Assembly (NCBI GenBank): GCA_013298375.1
Contig: JAAFHM010000003.1
Location: forward strand, 1-38,313
DNA: 38,313 nucleotides
Direction of reading: 5' to 3'
DNA from: Ignavibacteria bacterium
Lineage (GTDB): Bacteria > Bacteroidota > Ignavibacteria > Kapaibacteriales > UBA4661
In this document: one piece after another, positions 25,225 through 34,474 of the stretch
Numbering within the stretch: position 1 is the first letter of the stretch
Layout of the letters: every line of letters starts with the position of its first letter
Notes under the pieces: model-generated
What the model was told of the DNA's origin: nothing
Databases searched by the model: none
Seen by the model: only the letters and a program-made list of their open reading frames with translations
Position numbers and translations under genes: made by a program

Positions 25225-25812
25225 TCAAGCAAATGTTTTCGGATTATTGATGTACTCAAGCAGCCCTTCCGAAATATCCTTCAGCAAAAGCGGTAAGCCC
25301 TCGCGTCGGAATGCTTCCACACCCGGATTGAAAAACGGACGCGCCTTTACGGTAACGCCGCCTTTTTTCCGAACCGAAAGAGCCATGACTTTGAAAAACT
25401 CGTTTTTCGTTTGTGCATACTGCGCCCAAAACCACTTATCCATCTTGCCCTTGGAGGCAATAAAGCCGCCGCTTTCGTGGATAGCGGCATAAACAACCCG
25501 CGTTCCGTAGAGCAGCGCCACTTTGCCCTCGCTCACCTGAATTGTCGTGATATTATCAGGGGAGTTAGGACCAAGTGAGCGGAAAAGCCGCCCTCGCTGA
25601 ACGCGCAGTTGCTTTTCTTTGCTCCACGTGGTTTTTATCGCAGGGAAGGCTTTTATGCCGCTTTTTGGCTTGCCTTGCCGCCACGAATCGTCGGGCTTGC
25701 CGGATTGCATCTCCGCGCCGATATAGGCTTGCAGCCCATACGCGGCGCGTTGCAGCGCGTCTTTCAGCAAACCGTTAACGGCTGCCTGCGGTATGGCAAA
25801 AGGTGTTTCCAT
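25225..25812 (-). CDS. HK97-gp10-like / virion morphogenesis protein
   Basis: VVYAAIHESGG...VTVKARPFFNPGVEAFRREG pattern. Confidence 0.6.
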   Translation of the reverse strand: METPFAIPQAAVNGLLKDALQRAAYGLQAYIGAEMQSGKPDDSWRQGKPKSGIKAFPAIKTTWSKEKQLRVQRGRLFRSLGPNSPDNITTIQVSEGKVALLYGTRVVYAAIHESGGFIASKGKMDKWFWAQYAQTKNEFFKVMALSVRKKGGVTVKARPFFNPGVEAFRREGLPLLLKDISEGLLEYINNPKTFA

Positions 25813-25815
25813 GGG

Positions 25816-26208
25816 TTATAGCGGATAGATTCGGAACTCTTGTAATTCTCGCCGCCAGCGCTTGTCCATAACCTCCGAATTTTCGTAGCTGGTTGTTGCG
25901 CTTGCGCCGCTCATTGTGTCTGCTACGCTCACAAGTCCTTGTCGTTCTTTTGTGCTGCGTATCGTTTGTGCGTAATACCATTGTAGCATTTGCAACGCTA
26001 CATGGCGAATTTTCGGGTTGTTGGCGATTTCTGCGAAGTCTGCATCTTCGGGACGGTTCGTCATTCTCCCGCCGCGTATCTCCTCCGTCACCGACGCGCA
26101 CAGCATGAAAACAAGATTGTCCTCACTCGTGGGCGCGGCGATGTTCGGAGGCGTGAGGGTAAGGAACTCCTTTCCCTCCGCAAGCGATAGGATTGGTATG
26201 AATGCCAT
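25816..26208 (-). CDS. Head-tail connector-like protein
   Basis: 130 aa, between capsid and gp10-like genes. Confidence 0.55.
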   Translation of the reverse strand: MAFIPILSLAEGKEFLTLTPPNIAAPTSEDNLVFMLCASVTEEIRGGRMTNRPEDADFAEIANNPKIRHVALQMLQWYYAQTIRSTKERQGLVSVADTMSGASATTSYENSEVMDKRWRRELQEFRIYPL

Positions 26209-26462
26209 TACTTTTTAGCCTTTGTGCTGCCGACTTCCACAACCTTTGTTTCTTCGGACTGCTCCACAACCTTTGCTTGCACTCCATTCTTTTGAAGAAG
26301 CCCAAGGTTGACAGCTTTTTCAAGCGGGAAAAACCCGCCTTTCCAAACAAGCAAATGATGTACTTCCGGGTCTGTTTCGTCAACAGCTTTGGTTTCATCT
26401 CTGTTTACATGGATAGGCTCTAGGGCTCTCGCCTGCGCTGCGTCTATTTGTATGGCTTTCAT
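26208..26462 (-). CDS. Hypothetical head-module protein
   Basis: 84-aa ORF immediately after the capsid. Confidence 0.5.
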   Translation of the reverse strand: MKAIQIDAAQARALEPIHVNRDETKAVDETDPEVHHLLVWKGGFFPLEKAVNLGLLQKNGVQAKVVEQSEETKVVEVGSTKAKK

Positions 26463-26463
26463 G

Positions 26464-27675
26464 TTACAACCCCGTTACTTTGCAGAACGCCGTTGCACGG
26501 TAGATTTGCAGTGCCATGCGCTCGGTGATACGAATAGATTGCTGACCGGAAATAAACTGGTCGTTGATATAGCCAGCTTCAATGGTAATACCCGTGCGCC
26601 GTGCGATTTGCGAGAATAAACGGAAATCGCCAAGTAGCGCCGTATCAACGGGCAAAAGCGTTGAGGTGGTAACAGGAACGCCCCAAAGGCGCTGCCCGTC
26701 TGCACCCGTTACGGGATTGCCAACGATATACAAACCGTCCGCTGTTTTTTGACGCAAGACTTCGCCCCATTTCGAGGGGTGCATTACTATACCTGTTACC
26801 GTTGCCGCGTTACCAACAACGCCACCGTTAGTTTCGACTTGCTCAATGCCTTTGTGAACCGCATCTATAATAGTGTCTGCGCCTCGTGCGTGAACAAGAA
26901 TCGGAGGCAGCGTCATAAAGCCTTGAATCTGCGGCGAAGTACCGTTACCATTCAGCAAATAGAAATCTTCTCTTTGCTGCAACATCATAATTAAACGACT
27001 GTTGATAATGCTTTGAATCTGAGGCACGTCATCAAGTTGCGCGTTGGTTACGGGGATGAACGTCCCGATTTCCTCAATTTTGGTTGTGCGAGGAGTCCAG
27101 CGCAAGCCAGATTCTACAAGTGTACCGCCTTCAGCTACTGCCGCAGCCTGATTATCGTACGCGGTTTCTTCCATGTGCTCAATAAGTTGATTCGTCGTGC
27201 TGACTTGTGGGATAAGACTTGCAATAGATACCCTTTCTTGCGGCATATCCACAACTTTGTTTGTGCGCGGACTGCTTGGCAGCCATCCGTTAAGCGTCGT
27301 CAAAAGAGTTTTTACATCAACGCCTTCTAATTCAAACGATGCAAGCGTACCTTTTTTGCGGTTTTTGTAGCCTTCGTGCGATGTCACTCTATCACCCAGC
27401 GACTTAAACTCTTCCTGCGCCGGAGAACCGTTTTGCGCGGTGCTAGTTCCAGGCTCGTTGTTCGCCTTCATTCGCCGCTCGTTTTCGGTCTCAATCGAAA
27501 GCGCTATTGCCAAAGCGTCGTGTTTGCTTTGCAAATCGTTGACCTCAGCACTTTTTGCTTTGAGTTCATCCATCAAACCGCCTTCGCCGCCGCTTTCGCG
27601 GACTTTCGCCGCGAGTTCCGCAAGTTGCCCGCGCTTTACACGCAGTTCCTCGCCGGACTTCTGTAATTCTGTCAT
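26464..27675 (-). CDS. Major capsid protein (HK97-fold family)
   Basis: N-terminal coiled-coil scaffold (LAELAAKVRESGGEGGLMDELKAKSAEVNDLQSK) then RVSIASLIPQVSTTNQLIEHMEET...; follows the protease. Confidence 0.85.
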   Translation of the reverse strand: MTELQKSGEELRVKRGQLAELAAKVRESGGEGGLMDELKAKSAEVNDLQSKHDALAIALSIETENERRMKANNEPGTSTAQNGSPAQEEFKSLGDRVTSHEGYKNRKKGTLASFELEGVDVKTLLTTLNGWLPSSPRTNKVVDMPQERVSIASLIPQVSTTNQLIEHMEETAYDNQAAAVAEGGTLVESGLRWTPRTTKIEEIGTFIPVTNAQLDDVPQIQSIINSRLIMMLQQREDFYLLNGNGTSPQIQGFMTLPPILVHARGADTIIDAVHKGIEQVETNGGVVGNAATVTGIVMHPSKWGEVLRQKTADGLYIVGNPVTGADGQRLWGVPVTTSTLLPVDTALLGDFRLFSQIARRTGITIEAGYINDQFISGQQSIRITERMALQIYRATAFCKVTGL

Positions 27676-27732
27676 GGTCTTGTCCTTTGAAAATGTGAAA
27701 TGAGCATAATGCTCACGTGAATTATGAATCGT

Positions 27733-28746
27733 TTACACACCCATTGCCAGCAACTCTGCTTCCAGAGCGGCTTTGCGGGCTTCGTCTTCGTTACTGTTTG
27801 GTTCTTGTGGAGGTTCGAGTTTTTTAGCGGTATTCGCGGCAATCTCTGCAAGGAAACTGTCCATGTCCAGACTAACGCCCTTCATTCTTTCCGACAATCC
27901 GGAGAAGAACGAAAAATTTGCATCCGACAAAACGCGCCCAGTCTTCATCTCTGCTGCTTTCTCGCTGGCAATGGCGATGGCGTTGGGGTCGGATAGGAAG
28001 CCTTCCAAAGTGTTCATAGAAATTGAGCTAAACTCCTTGAGCATCTCGCGGCAAAGGCTGAGTTTTGCAGCACTGTCGAATGCTTTATTAGCTAACGTTT
28101 CCCAAAATTTCCACTCTAACCGATACTGGAGATTCCTGAATCCCGCCATATACATTTCTGATTCGGCGCTATCGCCCAGTAACATTGCTTTTACCAGCGC
28201 TTGATTGATTTTTGCCGCGTCATTGTTTGCTTTCGGCTCGTCGCCGCTTTCGGGCTGCTCTTTGCCTTCGCCATCGGATTTTACACTGTCAATCGCGGCC
28301 AATTCGTTTGCCGGAACGTTCACGATGCTTGCTTCGTACAGCTTGATTTTATTGAGCTGCTTACCCTCTTTGGTTTGCGTAGCTTTTTCCACGCGATAGC
28401 CAATACTCATGCGATTACTTTTGCCCGCCGCCGATCGCTCTTGCATGATTTTCCGAACTTCCTGTGCCTTGGTGGTGCTGTGAAATTCGCACTCCACGAA
28501 CAGCCCCTTTTCATCCTCGAAAGCGTCCTTAACGAAAGCGATTGCTTCACCATTCCAATCGTGGTTAAGCGCGATAAAACCGTTGGTTTTGAACTGCTCC
28601 AGCGTGTCGGAAAATGCGCCCTTGACAACCGCCTCTTTTACGCTGTCGTAGTTCCCAAACGTGGAGGCATAGCCGCTAAAGCCGCCATTACCTGTATCCG
28701 CCATCTTGAACTCTGCTAGTTCCTGTGTTTTGATTTGTCTGCTCAT
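27733..28746 (-). CDS. Prohead protease (HK97 family, S78-like)
   Basis: GNGGFSGYASTFGNYDSVKEAVVKGAFSDTL...FIALNHDWN...MSIGYRVEK...LYEASIVNVPAN. Confidence 0.9.
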   Translation of the reverse strand: MSRQIKTQELAEFKMADTGNGGFSGYASTFGNYDSVKEAVVKGAFSDTLEQFKTNGFIALNHDWNGEAIAFVKDAFEDEKGLFVECEFHSTTKAQEVRKIMQERSAAGKSNRMSIGYRVEKATQTKEGKQLNKIKLYEASIVNVPANELAAIDSVKSDGEGKEQPESGDEPKANNDAAKINQALVKAMLLGDSAESEMYMAGFRNLQYRLEWKFWETLANKAFDSAAKLSLCREMLKEFSSISMNTLEGFLSDPNAIAIASEKAAEMKTGRVLSDANFSFFSGLSERMKGVSLDMDSFLAEIAANTAKKLEPPQEPNSNEDEARKAALEAELLAMGV

Positions 28747-28767
28747 AGTCCTATCCTGAAAATGAAA

Positions 28768-28810
28768 AACGCCGTAACAATCCCCGTTTTCAGGGAATCG
28801 TTACGGCGTT
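28768..28810 (-). terminator. Long hairpin upstream of the head operon (terminator/attenuator)
   Basis: AACGCCGTAAC/GTTACGGCGTT perfect 11-bp stem, TTTTTC follows on the minus strand. Confidence 0.7.
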
Positions 28811-28882
28811 GAAAAATATTTCGGTGCCGAGTTAGTGTGCCGTTGCTTGCGCGGTGGCTATGTTTTGCTGCGTAACAGCGTG

Positions 28883-29404
28883 TTAGTCTCGTTGTAGTGG
28901 CAACGGCGGACAAAGACCTAAGTATGCCAGTTGCTCAACTTTTTGCCGCTTTATGCTTTTGTGCGTCTGGCGATGCCTCAGCAATTCCTTCTTTACCTTA
29001 TCTAATAGCGGCAGAAAGAGAAATACTAACGCTATAAAGTACGGGCTGACGGATAGCACCAGTGCGCTTCCGATACTACCAAGCCCAACACATTGAGCAA
29101 TGATTGAGCGCATTTTCTTTTTGTGTTGCTCGTCATTTTCTGCAAGCCGCTCCGCTTCTTCCGCGTTCAGATACTGCCGCACCATTACCTCATCTTCGCT
29201 GTCCATCTCTGGGATACCATCAAAGCGCGTGTCATTCTTGATGCGCGGCATCGGTACAGAGACTTCGATTGTTGGCAGCATACCAGATTGCAAGGATTTC
29301 ACTATGTTTAGGAATACTTCGACACCCATACTTTCCGGTGTTTCTTGTGGCGGCGGCGCTACAACATCCATCAGCATAGCCGGCGGGGGAATGATAAGAA
29401 GCAT
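28883..29404 (-). CDS. Membrane protein with long cytoplasmic segment
   Basis: TM segment VGLGSIGSALVLSVSPYFIALVFLFLPLL; start chosen at the overlap with the upstream stop. Confidence 0.5.
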   Translation of the reverse strand: MLLIIPPPAMLMDVVAPPPQETPESMGVEVFLNIVKSLQSGMLPTIEVSVPMPRIKNDTRFDGIPEMDSEDEVMVRQYLNAEEAERLAENDEQHKKKMRSIIAQCVGLGSIGSALVLSVSPYFIALVFLFLPLLDKVKKELLRHRQTHKSIKRQKVEQLAYLGLCPPLPLQRD

Positions 29405-29637
29405 CACATACCCAACACTTTCTTGATTTCTGCCAATTTCACCGCATCGGTGCATTGCCAAATCTTATTCACAAGTTTGCGCTTCTCTTTACGGAAAATA
29501 TCGTTTGCTTTGCTTATCTCACCCACCTTCTTTACCGGAAAGGTGCCTACCATGTCTGCCGCAAAAGTGCGGGGCTCTACGACGATAGGCACACCCCATA
29601 GACGGGGGTTTGCAGCGCAGTTATTTGTTTTGTTCAT
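29404..29637 (-). CDS. Hypothetical protein
   Basis: 77-aa ORF. Confidence 0.45.
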   Translation of the reverse strand: MNKTNNCAANPRLWGVPIVVEPRTFAADMVGTFPVKKVGEISKANDIFRKEKRKLVNKIWQCTDAVKLAEIKKVLGM

Positions 29638-29942
29638 GATTTTGCTTCAACCGTTATACCTAATGTTACGCCTACAATGACTACTTTTAACGCATAATAT
29701 TCGTTTTTAATTCCGTGATAGGATAACCCGAAAAGTGCAAACTCAGGGTAAAGCATCGACGAAGTATTATTTAATGCAAACAACGCGCAAGCCCAATAAG
29801 CAATGTCTATCCTTTTAATCCTCTCTATGCTAAAGCTATGGAAAACAAAAGACTTGTTTCCCTTAGCGGAGGGAGAGCAAAAGGCTATTTTCAAGCTAAT
29901 GGCAACGCAGTGTTGCAAGGTTTCAAAATCAAAAGACTTCAT
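29634..29942 (-). CDS. Hypothetical protein
   Basis: Start placed at MKSFDFETL so it does not run into the tRNA-like region. Confidence 0.45.
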   Translation of the reverse strand: MKSFDFETLQHCVAISLKIAFCSPSAKGNKSFVFHSFSIERIKRIDIAYWACALFALNNTSSMLYPEFALFGLSYHGIKNEYYALKVVIVGVTLGITVEAKS

Positions 29943-29974
29943 TGTTTCAGTTACCTTTTCGTATTGTTTGTGAG

Positions 29975-30108
29975 TCAAAGAGGCAGGAATCGAACCTGCG
30001 AGTGCAACCACCACCAGCCACATTGGACACCCCGCATTCGCAGGGATAACGTTGGATTTGAACCGACAATGTGTAGCTGCAAGCCAACAACCATTTCGTT
30101 ACTCTTTG
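29975..30108 (-). tRNA. Composite or nested tRNA-like locus
   Basis: Outer acceptor CAAAGAG/CTCTTTG with T-arm GCAGG-TTCGATT-CCTGC; inner GAGTAAC/GTTATCC with T-arm GTCGG-TTCAAAT-CCAAC (30043-30104). Confidence 0.45.
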
Positions 30109-30126
30109 AGATTTATAATACCTGCT

Positions 30127-30510
30127 TCACCAACTCAGCGTCACAAGGCTAATGCCTTCACGCCATTGGTTTGTAAATTGATTGTCAAAATGCTCTAAAT
30201 ACTCTTCTTTGCAATAGCCTCGTAACAACCAAAGTTCATCTAAACTTGTAATGTAAAACCCGCCTGTCCATTCTTTGTAAAATTCAGTCTTTAATATTTT
30301 TCCTGCATATCCAGCGTTTTTCGCTTGAAAAAACTGCTCACCATCGTAGGAATAAATAAATTTTGCGTATGCTAAAGAAATTTTGGCGAAAGAGCCTTTA
30401 CCCTCATCAAACGCTTCTTCGTCCTCACACATTTCTTCCAAAGAGAAAACCTCATTGTTTTCTGCTTTGCGGTTGTTTGATGCGTGATAGTGCGATATGT
30501 CTAAACCCAT
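30127..30510 (-). CDS. Hypothetical protein
   Basis: MGLDISHYHASNNRKAENNEVFSLEEM...; start at internal M. Confidence 0.55.
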   Translation of the reverse strand: MGLDISHYHASNNRKAENNEVFSLEEMCEDEEAFDEGKGSFAKISLAYAKFIYSYDGEQFFQAKNAGYAGKILKTEFYKEWTGGFYITSLDELWLLRGYCKEEYLEHFDNQFTNQWREGISLVTLSW

Positions 30511-30521
30511 AACTGCATTCC

Positions 30522-32606
30522 TTATTGTCTCACCGGAAAAATTACACATCGACAATTTATATCCTGCTCTGCCACGCCAAACCCGCCCGGATACTGTGCT
30601 TTCTTGCCATTCGGTGCGGTAAAAAAACCATCCTCATCAGCAATTTGCCCATCCATTTTGCGGTGGTCGTCTCTCACGTCGTCGTCACGCTCAGAGAGCC
30701 ACGACTTTTGAAATTCAAACTTGGCAAACGTTTCGTGCTGTGCTTTGCCGTTGGCGACCGTTGCCGTCGTCTTGGCTATCCGTACTGCTTTCCAAGCGTT
30801 CGCGCCCGAATACGGCTCAAAGGATTTGCTGAGTTTTGCGGTAATCTCATCGGCGCTGGCTGTTGCATTTGCTTCCAGCATTGTTTGCACATCCGCCTTA
30901 ACCGAACCCGCAACCGTCGTAATCTTTGCGCTTGATTCATTGACAACGCTTTCGATAATTTCATCAAAGTCTGATTTTACCGCATTCCAGTTTTCACCAA
31001 TTTCTTCACACGCAGCCTTTAGACTCTTGATAACAGAAGCCTTCACCGCTTTACCCGTTTGCTCTTCTAAAATATCCGCAATGACTTCAGCGTCCAGAAT
31101 TTCACCGACATCTTCCGGCACAGACAGGTTCGGATTTTCTTTCTGCCACGCTTTTAAGCGCTTTTCCACATCCTTGTTTGCTTTCTCGAATGCCTTTTTG
31201 ATAGCGACAAGCAGCGAATCTTCCTGCGCTTTGAGGTGTGCGTCTTGACGCTGCCAGTATTTTGTACGAATCGCTTCCTCATCTTCTTTGAACAAGAATT
31301 GCTGTACGCCCTGTGTGAGCAAACCCTTTATTCTTTGCCCCTTGCCAAGCATCGGCGCTGCGGGGGCTTCGATTTGAAATTTGAAGTTGTCCCCTTCGGG
31401 AACTTCAGGAAAACCAAGCGTGGTGCGGGTTTCATTCAGTTTAATCACGCCGCCCGTGTAGAGCGACAAAACACGTGCTTGCTTTTCGTTTTCCTTCTCC
31501 TGAAGCGCCATCACGCGGCTTGTGTCGAACTTTACGATAAGATTTTCGCCATCCTCGTATTCGCTCCGCATGGACTCTTGTATCTGCTCGGCAGCGCTGC
31601 GCCAAAGCGGAACAAGCGTATAATCCGTGAACACCTTCATTGCCTGACCGAAATTGCTGTACGTTGCCGAATCCAGCCCCACGCCCAAACCCGCTACGAT
31701 TGCCGGAACACCCAAGACCGCAGCAATGCGCGTTTCAGGGATTTTCATAAGTTGGTCTAGCTGCAATTCATTCAAACCCAGCGACAATCGTTGAACCGTC
31801 ATACCGCCCGCAAGCACGGCAGGAAGCCCAAAATTTTTGCCACCGAATTTCTTTTTTACCTCTTCCTTCATTTCAGCCATTTGCTTGTCGTTAATATTAA
31901 CATCTGCCGGAAGGCTAAATATCGTGCGCGGCATTGCGTCATTTTCGAGCAGTCCGGCAACATAGGCTTGTGCGGCGCTCTCTGAGCCAATCTCACGCCC
32001 CGCCATGACAATCGGAGAAAGCGCTTTCACGGGATTATCAAAATCTACACTCAGCCATTTCAAATGCACAATCTCACGCGGCATGAGTTCTTCGTACCGA
32101 GCGCCATTATTAAAACGATAGCCCTGCACCCGCTTTTTGGTTGTCGGCAGAAATGAAACGTTGCCATCATGGTACGGCACGAGTGCAATTACGCGCCCGT
32201 CCCTCGCCCGAATCTTGCGCCAGTAGCAGTTTCCGCCTGCTCCTTTGTAATACATAGTGTACATGAGTAATTCCGATTGACTCATCGGCTCGTCGTCCAC
32301 GTCTCCCCAGAGCAAAGGATTGTACGGCATTCGGAGCAGATTGGAAAGCGGGTGATCGTCCAGCACCTTGCCTGTGCGCTTATCCAAAACCAGCAATGGC
32401 GGCTCCGAAAACGTCCGCGCCAATACGCCCAAAGACGCAGCAACAGCGCTGTTAAATTGCGCTATGTGCGCGGCGGCTTGGAAGTTGTAGCTCGAAAAAA
32501 CTTTCGGCATAAAGCCAGAATCAATCAAATAGCTGAACAGCCCCTTGCGCCCGAAGTTCGGGGCAAGAGAACGGAATCCGTCTGATATTTTGGCGAGGAC
32601 GCTCAT
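30522..32606 (-). CDS. Portal protein fused to Mu-F/SPP1-gp7-like domain
   Basis: HK97-portal-like N-terminus (MPYNPLLW...LLMYTMYYKGAGGNCYWRKIR...IVHLKWLS) and C-terminus RDDDVRDDHRKMDGQ...YPGGFGVAEQDINCRCVIFPV. Confidence 0.85.
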   Translation of the reverse strand: MSVLAKISDGFRSLAPNFGRKGLFSYLIDSGFMPKVFSSYNFQAAAHIAQFNSAVAASLGVLARTFSEPPLLVLDKRTGKVLDDHPLSNLLRMPYNPLLWGDVDDEPMSQSELLMYTMYYKGAGGNCYWRKIRARDGRVIALVPYHDGNVSFLPTTKKRVQGYRFNNGARYEELMPREIVHLKWLSVDFDNPVKALSPIVMAGREIGSESAAQAYVAGLLENDAMPRTIFSLPADVNINDKQMAEMKEEVKKKFGGKNFGLPAVLAGGMTVQRLSLGLNELQLDQLMKIPETRIAAVLGVPAIVAGLGVGLDSATYSNFGQAMKVFTDYTLVPLWRSAAEQIQESMRSEYEDGENLIVKFDTSRVMALQEKENEKQARVLSLYTGGVIKLNETRTTLGFPEVPEGDNFKFQIEAPAAPMLGKGQRIKGLLTQGVQQFLFKEDEEAIRTKYWQRQDAHLKAQEDSLLVAIKKAFEKANKDVEKRLKAWQKENPNLSVPEDVGEILDAEVIADILEEQTGKAVKASVIKSLKAACEEIGENWNAVKSDFDEIIESVVNESSAKITTVAGSVKADVQTMLEANATASADEITAKLSKSFEPYSGANAWKAVRIAKTTATVANGKAQHETFAKFEFQKSWLSERDDDVRDDHRKMDGQIADEDGFFTAPNGKKAQYPGGFGVAEQDINCRCVIFPVRQ

Positions 32607-32806
32607 TAGTTCAAGATAATTGGGACGATTTGCGCCATTCTCAAAGCTCTGTTTATTGCAAGCGTTCTTGATACAACAGCCGAAGTAATACACATATTTT
32701 TCATCAATTCAAGCATCGCTTCGGGCGTAGTCACTTGCATATCAATTTCGGCTATAAGAGTAAAACCTACTTCCTCAACTGTTGTCAGTGTTATTGTTTG
32801 CGTCAT
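32606..32806 (-). CDS. Hypothetical small protein
   Basis: 66-aa ORF coupled to the portal start. Confidence 0.5.
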   Translation of the reverse strand: MTQTITLTTVEEVGFTLIAEIDMQVTTPEAMLELMKNMCITSAVVSRTLAINRALRMAQIVPIILN

Positions 32807-33240
32807 GCTGGTTGCGAGATCCGCAAAAATTCATAAAAAATGCCCTTGAACTCTACCGCATCAGTCTCTGCCTTAGGGTTTTTCGGTGCCGTAACATCTA
32901 GCCTCTTTAATTCTTCCGACATTCGACGAAAAGCTTTGTTAATCTCTCCTTCGTTGCAATGCTGAATAATGAACTTGGGTTCGCGACGATAATAGCGCCG
33001 CCAGCGCTTTAGTATATCGCCGATGCCTCCATGCAAAGAATAATATTCGCTGTCGTATGTCACACTAATAACACTATTACGTAAATCATATTCAAGGGCA
33101 AGTAAATTGCCGCGCAAAGCATCGTAAACAAAAACGATATGGTTCTTATCATTCTGAATATTTAACGCGGAAAGTAATCTATTACAGACTTCGTTCAGGT
33201 CCGGTTTGTTTACCGGCATATCATTTACAGGTATCATCAT
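32803..33240 (-). CDS. Hypothetical protein
   Basis: ORF overlapping the TerL stop; start placed near MMIPVNDM. Confidence 0.5.
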   Translation of the reverse strand: MMIPVNDMPVNKPDLNEVCNRLLSALNIQNDKNHIVFVYDALRGNLLALEYDLRNSVISVTYDSEYYSLHGGIGDILKRWRRYYRREPKFIIQHCNEGEINKAFRRMSEELKRLDVTAPKNPKAETDAVEFKGIFYEFLRISQPA

Positions 33241-33241
33241 A

Positions 33242-34474
33242 TCAATCATCAAAAGTAAAAATGCCAACTCGTTTCTTGTTTTGTGCTGCAAAGGCATACG
33301 CTGCAGCATCTATCATGTCGTCATGCGCTCCAACAGGGAACGCTAAAAGTTCATTTTCAAAGTCTTTACCGATGCGCTCGGTGTGGAACACAAGCCCTTG
33401 TTCGTAGCGGGTTTGGAGCGGCATAAACCGCGTCAATTTGTCCTTGTCCGGCGTAACGGCGCGTATCGGCAGCGCTGTTGTGCGTCGGAGTTCTTGAATG
33501 ACACTGGCTTGATACTGTACGTTCTCAATAGCAATTTCGCTCGGCTGCCACGTCTCCGACATTGCCGCGATAAATGCCAGTACGCCTTGAAACTCTGTCC
33601 GTATGCGCTTTGCATCTAGTATGTACACATTGCCATCGCCATCTCTGCCAACCACAACAGCCGCCGTGTAGTCCGATTTGGTCTTGGTGCTGATAGCCAA
33701 ATCCACGCCCATCGTAATTGTAAGCGCTGCCAAGTCTGGCGGATTGCCATAGCGAATATGCTCCGGCTTCACTGCCGTGCCTGTCTGCTCCACGAACTTC
33801 CCGAATATCTCTTGCTGCTGCACCGCTTCCGGCATATCCTCTCTCATATCGTCAATGTCAGCATGGCTGATAAATGGATTATCGTAGCTCGTGTATTGCA
33901 GTAAGCGGTACTGCCTGTTTTCTGTGTCCGCTTCCGCCCGCTTTGCAAGTGTAAAGAACGTGTGTTCGCCGTGTTTTGTCATTTTGCCTTTCGGCACCCC
34001 TGCCGCAATCAGGCGCGAATCGCTAAAGTCCAGCATCATCGGCTTCACGGCATTTTGAAACAAGTACGGGTCCGAAAGAATGATACCAGCCTCGTTCAAG
34101 AAAATATCCTTGTACCCGAACCCTTCCCAGTTTTCTGGTCTGTCCGCGCTGCGAAAATCACAAACGCTGCCCAGTAAACGAAGCTCTTTTTTTTGAATAT
34201 TCCAGTTCCACAAAGATTTTGGCAGCTTTTTCAGTATCGGCATGAAATACCGTGAGAAATACCTGTCAATGTTACTGTTAATCGTGTCGCCCCAGAGGAG
34301 CGGTGTCCTGCCGTAAAGCATATACTCGATGTACGCTTGCGCTGCCCCGATGGTCAAACCTAACCGCCGCCCTTTTGTGACGACGGTGTATTTAGCCCGC
34401 GCTTTCGAGAGAAATATTTCCTTCTGCGCGTCGGTATACTTCAGATTGAGTTCCAGAGATAACATCCCGTACAA
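33242..34474 (-). CDS. terL: Terminase large subunit
   Basis: YTVVTKGRRLGLTIGAAQAYIEYML (Walker A-like), TMGVDLAISTKTKSDYTAAVVVG nuclease Asp motif, FPVGAHDDMIDAAAYA. Confidence 0.9.
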   Translation of the reverse strand: MYGMLSLELNLKYTDAQKEIFLSKARAKYTVVTKGRRLGLTIGAAQAYIEYMLYGRTPLLWGDTINSNIDRYFSRYFMPILKKLPKSLWNWNIQKKELRLLGSVCDFRSADRPENWEGFGYKDIFLNEAGIILSDPYLFQNAVKPMMLDFSDSRLIAAGVPKGKMTKHGEHTFFTLAKRAEADTENRQYRLLQYTSYDNPFISHADIDDMREDMPEAVQQQEIFGKFVEQTGTAVKPEHIRYGNPPDLAALTITMGVDLAISTKTKSDYTAAVVVGRDGDGNVYILDAKRIRTEFQGVLAFIAAMSETWQPSEIAIENVQYQASVIQELRRTTALPIRAVTPDKDKLTRFMPLQTRYEQGLVFHTERIGKDFENELLAFPVGAHDDMIDAAAYAFAAQNKKRVGIFTFDD

